Below, piece by piece: positions 1 through 4,316 of a stretch of DNA of 10,289 nucleotides; positions within the stretch are counted from its first letter, which is position 1; every line of letters begins with the position of its first letter. Both the position numbers and the translations under genes were made by a program. The notes beneath the pieces are model-generated. The model worked only from the letters and a program-made list of their open reading frames with translations. It searched no databases and was not told the origin of the DNA. The stretch comes from Chloroflexi bacterium RBG_13_51_52 (lineage in GTDB: Bacteria > Chloroflexota > Dehalococcoidia > Dehalococcoidales > RBG-16-60-22): assembly GCA_001796525.1 (NCBI GenBank), contig MGMT01000072.1:1-10289 (forward strand), read 5' to 3'.

Positions 1-528
1 GTCGGTATGAAAATAGATGCCGGTTTCACGGGCAATCCTGCCGATTTCCGCCAGCGGCTGTATCGTGCCGATTTCATTGTTGGCGTGCATTACGGAAATG
101 AGAATCGTGTTTTTCTTTATAGCTTTCTGAACGTCAGCAGTGTCGACCATGCCGTATTTGTCCACCGGCAGATAGGTAACACTAAAGCCTCTTTTTTCAA
201 GGTGCCGGCATGCTTCCAGCACCGCATGATGTTCTATGGTGGTGGTAACGATATGGTGGCCCTTTTTCTCGTTAGCCAGACAGACGCCCTGCAGGGCAGA
301 ATTATCGGACTCGGTACCGCCGCTGGTAAAAATGACCTCTTCGTTTGAGGCGCCGATAAGTCCGGCGACTTCTCCCCTTGCCCTCTCGATAGCGTCTCTG
401 GCTTCCTGCCCGCAGGTGTGGATACTTGAGGGATTCCCGAAGCCATTAATAAAATAGGGAATCATTGTTTGCAGAACATCGATCTGCAGTGGCGTCGTGG
501 CAGCGTAATCGAGATAGATTCTTTTCAC
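1..528 (-). CDS. Cysteine desulfurase, NifS/IscS family (partial, N-terminal 176 residues)
   Basis: PLP-dependent aminotransferase-fold enzyme that takes sulfur from L-cysteine, giving alanine and an enzyme-bound persulfide for Fe-S cluster and thio-cofactor assembly. The GTG start at 528 follows a GGGGG ribosome site by 4 nt. The protein opens with YLDYAATTP, the class V N-terminal signature. It continues with GNPSSIH (about residues 32-38), the TSGGTESDN phosphate-binding loop, TIEHHAVL with the histidine that stacks on PLP, and VMHANNEIGTIQP, and it reaches HTD at the edge. The PLP lysine and catalytic cysteine loop lie outside the window, so IscS and NifS subtypes cannot be separated. A complete member has about 380-400 residues. 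It is the last visible gene of a minus-strand sulfur block, 95 bp downstream of the homocysteine-biosynthesis gene. The family call is secure. Whether it serves general Fe-S assembly or this locus is inference. Confidence 0.96.
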   Translation of the reverse strand, partial: MKRIYLDYAATTPLQIDVLQTMIPYFINGFGNPSSIHTCGQEARDAIERARGEVAGLIGASNEEVIFTSGGTESDNSALQGVCLANEKKGHHIVTTTIEHHAVLEACRHLEKRGFSVTYLPVDKYGMVDTADVQKAIKKNTILISVMHANNEIGTIQPLAEIGRIARETGIYFHTD

Positions 529-552
529 TGGTCCCCCATAAAGATATGAGCC

Positions 553-583
553 CGGGGCGGGGTGCATTAAAGACCCCGCCCCG
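553..583 (-). terminator. GC-rich perfect stem-loop between HcyBio and the cysteine desulfurase
   Basis: Perfect 11-bp inverted repeat (553-563 pairs with 573-583) around a 9-nt A/T-rich loop, in the 95-bp gap between the two minus-strand genes. The stem is almost all G/C and would be very stable. No run of T follows on either strand, so it is not a textbook intrinsic terminator. It may instead be an intercistronic mRNA stabiliser, or a structure in the 5' leader of the desulfurase whose ribosome site starts about 16 nt downstream. The structure is certain and the role is not. Confidence 0.5.
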
Positions 584-623
584 AACTCTGCTTATTTCAC
601 GCTATTTTACTTTTATTGCTTAG

Positions 624-1826
624 TTATTCTATCGGGCGTTCTTCCAGGCTCTTGAATGTAATGCCTGCTTCAACCCCCGGCAATAGCGTTACCGGCTCGG
701 TCAGGGTAAACTCGCCTTTTTGTATCCACGATTTCAAAGTCTGCGCAATCTCCACCGCTTTCGAGTAGCTGGACAGGGAGGAAGTGGGTACTTTCTTGCC
801 CTTAACCTCTATCGTGCCGGTCTTGAGCTTGGCATAGCTGACCTCTCCCAGGACATCCGGCTTTCTTTGCGGGTATGCCTCGGAGTAATCGACTATTGGC
901 GCTACGATATCCGCATCGGTGACCGTCGTGTACCTTAGAATTTCCTCGGACAATACGGGAATAGGCAGGCCGATGCCCACCGTGAGTGTAGCCCCGTAAC
1001 CCTGCATACTCACGCCGCGCAGGTATTCGGGTTTCATCAGCTTCAGGTCGCCGATGACCGCCAGCGTACCGGCGGGTTTCCGCGGCACGCCGTTTTCGCC
1101 CCGCGGCACGCCCGGATTGTGCTGGGTGCCCTGCCAGACTACATAGCCGATGCCCCCGCCCAGGAATAGCCTCGTCCCTATTCCGACGGTCTTGTAAAGG
1201 GGGTCGTTTAGCAGTGGCGAAAGCTGCCCGGCGCTGCAATAGTTAGCGTTTGCCAGGTTGGGCTTCAAGACACCCATGTAGGTATATATCGTCTTGTTCG
1301 ATAGGTTCACCGCCACGTTGTAGTTCTGGTAGGCGTTGCGGGGATTGAACAGCACCGCCTCGTTAACGTCCTTGATATTTATCAGCGTTTCCAGTTTCTT
1401 TTTCGGGTAGCAGTCCGTGCCGTAAGCCGTGACTACCAGCCGCACGTCTTTGCCACCCACCAGTTCCTCGATGACATGGCCGCCGCCGTAGGTGAATTCG
1501 CCGGGATGCGTCCGGTTCCGCGGGTCGTCATCGGGGAGAGCCGTGCAGCCCAGGAGGATATCCACCGCGGCAAACCCGGTGTAAACAGGAACATCGTTAA
1601 GGTAAGCCCGTCCGCCGCCGATTTTGATACGCGGTTTGGTATGCCCCACGTTTAAGTAAGCGCCGGAGGAACACATGGGACCGAAGGTGCCGGTGGTAAC
1701 CACGTCCACCTCGCGGGCGGCTTTGGAAAGACCCTTTGTTTTTACGATATCGATTATTTCTTCGGCAGTAGCCACTACTGCCTGGCCTTTTTTTATTTTT
1801 TCGTTGATTTCAGCGATTGTTTTCAT
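624..1826 (-). CDS. Homocysteine biosynthesis protein, DUF39/HcyBio family
   Basis: A 400-residue protein of the DUF39/HcyBio family (COG1900 type). In methanogenic archaea this family takes part in making homocysteine from aspartate semialdehyde and sulfide, bypassing O-acetyl- or O-succinylhomoserine. Family hallmarks are TTGTFGPMCSSGAYLN (Cys52), the glycine-rich KIGGGRAYLNDVPVYTG segment, GCTALPDDDPRN (Cys94), PGEFTYGGGHVIEEL, and AYGTDCYPKK (Cys139). Cys52 and Cys139 sit where I recall the two functionally important cysteines of the Methanosarcina protein. At 400 residues the protein has no room for the C-terminal CBS pair of some archaeal members, and no ferredoxin-like partner gene is visible here. 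The start at 1826 has a modest AAAGG about 10 nt upstream. The gene lies between the Cys4 small proteins and the cysteine desulfurase, which fits a sulfur-assimilation block. The family is certain; the homocysteine role comes from homologs. Confidence 0.9.
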   Translation of the reverse strand: MKTIAEINEKIKKGQAVVATAEEIIDIVKTKGLSKAAREVDVVTTGTFGPMCSSGAYLNVGHTKPRIKIGGGRAYLNDVPVYTGFAAVDILLGCTALPDDDPRNRTHPGEFTYGGGHVIEELVGGKDVRLVVTAYGTDCYPKKKLETLINIKDVNEAVLFNPRNAYQNYNVAVNLSNKTIYTYMGVLKPNLANANYCSAGQLSPLLNDPLYKTVGIGTRLFLGGGIGYVVWQGTQHNPGVPRGENGVPRKPAGTLAVIGDLKLMKPEYLRGVSMQGYGATLTVGIGLPIPVLSEEILRYTTVTDADIVAPIVDYSEAYPQRKPDVLGEVSYAKLKTGTIEVKGKKVPTSSLSSYSKAVEIAQTLKSWIQKGEFTLTEPVTLLPGVEAGITFKSLEERPIE

Positions 1827-1848
1827 CTATTACGTTACCTTTCAGAGT

Positions 1849-1893
1849 TTATTTTTTCACCAATAAAGCCCTTCCGGGCAACGCATTGTCCAT
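1849..1893 (-). CDS. Possible 14-codon leader ORF upstream of HcyBio
   Basis: A short reading frame encoding MDNALPGRALLVKK ends 22 bp before the HcyBio start. It is preceded at about 1904-1914 by an AAGGGGGTGA box, closely matching the anti-Shine-Dalgarno complement and stronger than the site in front of HcyBio, though 10 nt from the ATG. The peptide has no run of Cys or Met codons, so it is not a classical amino-acid attenuator. It could be a translated leader, the remnant of a truncated gene, or chance. It sits in the 256-bp gap 1827-2082, where I see no convincing riboswitch, promoter or terminator. Confidence 0.22.
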   Translation of the reverse strand: MDNALPGRALLVKK

Positions 1894-2082
1894 AGCAAAG
1901 GAATCACCCCCTTGCGTGTAGCCGGAATGTACGCCACGTAATTTAAAATCCGGAAAGCGCTTCTATTCGTTTCTATTATCATGTTTCTTCTCTCATTCCT
2001 TGTGCGTGTTGCATCTATGCTTTACTTATTGCACCGGCGGCGTAGCCTTTTTTACACACTGTAACGTGTTATTCGCCTATTT

Positions 2083-2328
2083 CTAATTGGCATTGTGCGG
2101 CATGCACCTGCCATCGATACACACATAGCCGGGAGGGCAATCGTTATCAATGCTGCAGGAAAGTCCCGTCGCGATGACCGGTCTGCTTTTCCTGCGCCTC
2201 TCGACGTATACGAGCCTTATACTGCCGATTGCTGTTACGCATGCAAACACCGGATAAAATATCGGGGTTATGACGATAATTATCGGCGTAAGCATTATTA
2301 CTCCGGCTCTTTTCAAAACAGCTAACAT
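2083..2328 (-). CDS. Small hydrophobic-anchored protein with C-terminal Cys4 module (copy A)
   Basis: An 81-residue protein I cannot assign to a named family. The ATG at 2328 is preferred over an upstream in-frame ATG at 2361 because AGGAGG lies 8 nt before it. Residues 9-42 form a long hydrophobic stretch broken by prolines 15, 22 and 26 (one transmembrane helix or a tight hairpin). A basic ERRRKSR patch (43-49) follows, then a cysteine module: Cys58-x5-Cys64-x5-Cys70-x4-Cys75 with the core DNDCPPGYVCIDGRCMPH. Similar C-x-G-x-C knots occur in exported disulfide-rich proteins, which would suggest an extracytoplasmic disulfide module. However, the basic patch after the hydrophobic stretch fits a cytoplasmic C-terminus by the positive-inside rule, in which case the cysteines could bind metal or carry sulfur. 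Its paralog is the next gene upstream, 51 bp away, and both lie between cysteine synthase and HcyBio. Confidence 0.75.
   Translation of the reverse strand: MLAVLKRAGVIMLTPIIIVITPIFYPVFACVTAIGSIRLVYVERRRKSRPVIATGLSCSIDNDCPPGYVCIDGRCMPHNAN
2096..2163 (-). repeat. 68-nt direct repeat encoding the Cys4 module, copy A
   Basis: This segment matches 2399-2466 at 62 of 68 positions by eye, with no gaps. It encodes the whole Cys58-Cys75 module of the small protein at 2083-2328. The 5' halves of the two genes show no such nucleotide similarity, so the repeat marks the module alone. Confidence 0.9.
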
Positions 2329-2379
2329 TTTCCCTTCCTCCTTTTTTAAAGGTACAAGCACAGATTCCTCAAATCCTTT

Positions 2380-2631
2380 TTAATAATCACCCGCGGTATG
2401 CGGCATGCACCTGCCGTCGATACATACGTAGCCGGGAGGGCAATCGTTATCAAGACTGCAGGCAAGTTTACCCGCCTGCAGCCATCCTCTGATGTGCCAG
2501 TACTCCCTGTATATCTGCCTCATGCAATATATCGCCCCCCACCAGATCAGGAAAGGCGCAGATATACCCGCCAGCAATACCATGCCGGTAACCCCGCATC
2601 GCTTTAAGGCATTCCTTAATTTCAAAAACAT
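2380..2631 (-). CDS. Small hydrophobic-anchored protein with C-terminal Cys4 module (copy B)
   Basis: An 83-residue paralog of the next gene downstream; no named family recognised. Start at 2631, with AAGGGGG ending 9 nt upstream. The N-terminus is basic (KLRNALKR), residues about 13-37 form a hydrophobic segment (GMVLLAGISAPFLIWWGAIYC), a basic/aromatic linker follows, and then Cys58-x5-Cys64-x5-Cys70-x4-Cys75. The cysteines fall at exactly the same residue numbers as in copy A, although the N-terminal halves differ in sequence. Extra cysteines at 12 and 36 are not shared. The gene starts 48 bp after cysteine synthase ends and is probably co-transcribed with it, though a 12-bp palindrome and AT-rich sequence just upstream could give it its own control. 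Membrane topology is unresolved, so both an exported disulfide knot and a cytoplasmic thiol/metal site remain open. A link to sulfur metabolism is suggested only by position. Confidence 0.8.
   Translation of the reverse strand: MFLKLRNALKRCGVTGMVLLAGISAPFLIWWGAIYCMRQIYREYWHIRGWLQAGKLACSLDNDCPPGYVCIDGRCMPHTAGDY
2399..2466 (-). repeat. 68-nt direct repeat encoding the Cys4 module, copy B
   Basis: Second copy of the repeat at 2096-2163, six mismatches, about 300 bp away in the same orientation. Of 20 residues from Cys58 to Pro77 only position 60 differs (Ile in A, Leu in B). Confidence 0.9.
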
Positions 2632-2648
2632 AATATACGACCCCCTTC

Positions 2649-2660
2649 TTCATTAATGAA
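2649..2660. promoter_or_regulatory. 12-bp perfect palindrome upstream of copy B
   Basis: TTCATTAATGAA is a perfect palindrome directly upstream of the ribosome site of the small gene at 2380-2631, in an AT-rich 48-bp gap after cysteine synthase. It could be an operator for independent control of the small genes. At this size in AT-rich DNA it could also be chance. Confidence 0.25.
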
Positions 2661-2679
2661 AATATAAAAATCGATTTAG

Positions 2680-3693
2680 TTATATCATAGGAGCAGAGTT
2701 TGTCTGTTCCTGGAACAGCCAGGTTGATAAATAACGCTCGCCCGTATCCGGCAGGATAACCACGATAAGCTTGCCTTTATTTTGCGGTCGCTGCGCCGCT
2801 TTAACCGCCGCCCAGGCAGCCGCCCCGGATGATATGCCCGCCAGGATGCCTTCCTCCCGCGCTAGACGCCGGGCGGTAATACCTGCGTCCTCGTTGGTCA
2901 CGGTTATAATCTCATCGACCATGTCGCGGCGGAGAATATCGGGGATAAAGCCGGCGCCGATGCCCTGGATTTTATGCGACCCCGCCTTGCCCTGCGAAAG
3001 CAGCGGTGAGCCTGCCGGCTCGACGGCGATAGCCATGAATTCCGGTTTCCTGGCTTTCAACACTTCGGCGATGCCGGTAATGGTGCCGCCCGTGCCCACG
3101 CCGCTGACCAGGATATCCGCCCTGCCTTGAGTATCCCGCCAGATTTCATCGGCGGTCGTGAGGCGGTGAATTTCCGGGTTGGCGGGGTTTTTAAACTGCT
3201 GGGGCATAAAGTAATTGCTATTTTCCGCTGCCAGTTGCTCGGCTTTTTTCACCGCGCCGGTCATGCCCTCCGCGCCGGGCGTTAAAATCAACTCGGCGCC
3301 GAAAATGGAAAGCAACTGGCGTCTCTCTATAGACATCGTTTCCGGCATGGTTAGGATTAGTTTATAACCTTTGACCGCGCAGACAAAGGCGAGCGCAATA
3401 CCGGTGTTGCCGCTGGTAGGCTCGATAATAACGGTGTCTTTCTTTATCAATCCCTTGGCCTCGGCGTCGGCAATCATCGCTACGCCGATGCGGTCTTTAA
3501 CGCTGCCGGCGGGATTAAAGAACTCCAGCTTGGCTACTACCTCTGCCCCGGCTCCGTCCGCAATCCGGTTCAATCGTACCAGCGGTGTGTTGCCGATGAG
3601 TTCGGAGCAGTCGTTGGCAATGCCCCGGGTCAGCTTTGGTATTTTTACGTTTTTATAGGTTGTATAATCGATTGTTTGATTTAATGTCGCCAT
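2680..3693 (-). CDS. cysK: Cysteine synthase / O-acetylserine sulfhydrylase
   Basis: PLP enzyme that makes L-cysteine from O-acetylserine and sulfide in the cytoplasm; 337 residues. Visible motifs are ELIGNTPLVRL (31-41), the PLP lysine Lys66 in NPAGSVKDR, the substrate loop PTSGNTG (92-98), the phosphate-binding GVGTGGT (198-204), and GISSGAA near the C-terminus. The core matches CysK length, with roughly 20 extra residues at the N-terminus compared with the Escherichia coli enzyme; they resemble no targeting signal. ATG at 3693 is chosen because AAGGGGGG ends 7 nt upstream; an adjacent in-frame GTG at 3696 would be only 4 nt away. The ribosome site overlaps the regulator's stop region (13-bp gap), so the two genes are almost surely one operon and this gene is the likely main target of the Rrf2 regulator. 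CysK/CysM-type alternatives, including O-phosphoserine use, cannot be excluded by motif alone. Confidence 0.94.
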   Translation of the reverse strand: MATLNQTIDYTTYKNVKIPKLTRGIANDCSELIGNTPLVRLNRIADGAGAEVVAKLEFFNPAGSVKDRIGVAMIADAEAKGLIKKDTVIIEPTSGNTGIALAFVCAVKGYKLILTMPETMSIERRQLLSIFGAELILTPGAEGMTGAVKKAEQLAAENSNYFMPQQFKNPANPEIHRLTTADEIWRDTQGRADILVSGVGTGGTITGIAEVLKARKPEFMAIAVEPAGSPLLSQGKAGSHKIQGIGAGFIPDILRRDMVDEIITVTNEDAGITARRLAREEGILAGISSGAAAWAAVKAAQRPQNKGKLIVVILPDTGERYLSTWLFQEQTNSAPMI

Positions 3694-3706
3694 CACCGCA
3701 CCCCCC

Positions 3707-4150
3707 TTAAATGTAATACATCGACGATTCAGGCAAGCCCTTTTTCTTTTGCCTTTCCACCAGGTCCTGGAGGGTCGTTTTTTCCAGGACTCCGTCCATC
3801 GCTTCTTTAACTTCCCCCCAGATATCGCGGGTAACGCACTGCGCCGACCGCTCGCATATGTCGGGATTATCGATACATTCCACCGGCGCCAGCGAGCCTT
3901 CCAGGAGAAGAGCGATGTCGATCATCTTGATGTCCCCGGGCTTTTTTGCCAGGACAACGCCGCCCTTGGGACCTTTAATGCTGCGGATAATGCCGCCGGA
4001 AATTAAAGGCGTGACCAGATGCTCCAGGTACGACAAAGAAAGCTGCTGCTGCCTGGCGATATCCTTGAGAAATACCGGGCCCTCTCCCTTATGCAAAGCC
4101 AGTTCCAGTAATGCCCTGGTGCCGTAGCGCGTCCTGGTAGAAAGCTTCAT
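3707..4150 (-). CDS. Rrf2-family transcriptional regulator (IscR/CymR-like)
   Basis: A 147-residue winged-helix repressor of the Rrf2 family, which senses Fe-S clusters, cysteine status or redox signals. It opens with MKLSTRTRYGTRALLELALH, continues with the recognition-helix region LSLSYLEHLVTPL and the wing IRSIKGPKGGVVLAK, and ends in a dimerisation helix. Cys92, Cys99 and Cys105 (C-x6-C-x5-C) occupy the cluster-ligand loop, close to the C-x5-C-x5-C of IscR. The fourth IscR ligand, a histidine just after the third cysteine, is not present (TRDIW follows). The ATG at 4150 has GAGGTGA immediately upstream. It is the first gene of the block and is followed after 13 bp by cysteine synthase, as with CymR/CysR-type regulators of cysteine genes. 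An inverted repeat over its own promoter points to autoregulation. The family is certain; the cluster and the signal are inferred. Confidence 0.94.
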   Translation of the reverse strand: MKLSTRTRYGTRALLELALHKGEGPVFLKDIARQQQLSLSYLEHLVTPLISGGIIRSIKGPKGGVVLAKKPGDIKMIDIALLLEGSLAPVECIDNPDICERSAQCVTRDIWGEVKEAMDGVLEKTTLQDLVERQKKKGLPESSMYYI

Positions 4151-4173
4151 AACTTCACCTCACCGGTTATATA

Positions 4174-4201
4174 GTTGACTACTTTCATCAACATAGTCAA
4201 C
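4174..4201. promoter_or_regulatory. Candidate Rrf2 operator (perfect inverted repeat)
   Basis: Arms GTTGACTA (4174-4181) and TAGTCAAC (4194-4201) form a perfect 8-bp inverted repeat with a 12-bp spacer. An extra TCAAC half-site lies in the spacer at 4188-4192. The element overlaps the -10 box and probable start of transcription of the regulator gene, where a bound repressor would block RNA polymerase. It differs from the textbook IscR sites I know. Its assignment to this Rrf2 protein rests on position and symmetry. Confidence 0.6.
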
Positions 4202-4229
4202 ATTAGCATATTCGGTAATGTCTTGTCAA
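4200..4229 (-). promoter_or_regulatory. Promoter of the rrf2-cysK operon
   Basis: Read on the minus strand: a perfect -35 TTGACA (4224-4229), 18-bp spacer, and -10 TAATGT (4200-4205) preceded by TGC, an extended -10. The -35 lies within an 11-bp near-palindrome (4221-4231, arms TCTTG/CAAGA). The predicted start near 4193 leaves a leader of about 40 nt before the regulator ATG. Confidence 0.6.
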
Positions 4230-4251
4230 GACCTCCCCCGGATTCTTTTTC

Positions 4252-4280
4252 TTGCTCATGTCAGGATAACTTGCTAGAAT
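4252..4280 (+). promoter_or_regulatory. Candidate promoter of the IlvD-like dehydratase
   Basis: An extended -10, TGCTAGAAT (TAGAAT at 4275-4280), lies 17 bp after a weak -35 TTGCTC (4252-4257), about 30 nt before the chosen ATG. Between it and the divergent regulator promoter there is room for independent control. Confidence 0.5.
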
Positions 4281-4316
4281 GTGCTTACCGCATAATTTCT
4301 TCTCATGGAGGCAGCT

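Noticed and set aside
7..348. Plus-strand open frame of 113 codons
   Set aside because: It lies wholly antisense to the cysteine desulfurase, whose family motifs are unmistakable, and its translation resembles nothing known.
802..1239. Minus-strand open frame of 145 codons
   Set aside because: It is an out-of-frame shadow within HcyBio, arginine- and glycine-rich as expected from GC-rich codon positions, with no ribosome site.
2041..2082. Possible hairpin after Cys4 copy A (TAACAC / GTGTAA)
   Set aside because: The stem contains a mismatch, is short and AT-rich, and is followed by A rather than T on the coding strand, so it is no convincing terminator.
1827..2082. Riboswitch (for example SAM-type) upstream of HcyBio
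   Set aside because: I found no recognisable conserved core or paired helices in the 256 bp; only a possible leader ORF and a 4-bp GCCC/GGGC stem.
2096..2466. CRISPR-like repeat pair
   Set aside because: There are only two copies about 300 bp apart and they are protein-coding in frame; this is gene duplication.
2095..2607. Plus-strand frames over both Cys4 genes that also look alike (both begin MRHAP)
   Set aside because: Their similarity is the antisense reading of the 68-nt repeat; no ribosome site precedes them and they lack plausible protein features.
2468..2653. Alternative 61-codon minus-strand frame overlapping Cys4 copy B
   Set aside because: It shifts out of the frame that encodes the conserved Cys4 module, and the 83-residue frame has a well-placed ribosome site and a paralog.
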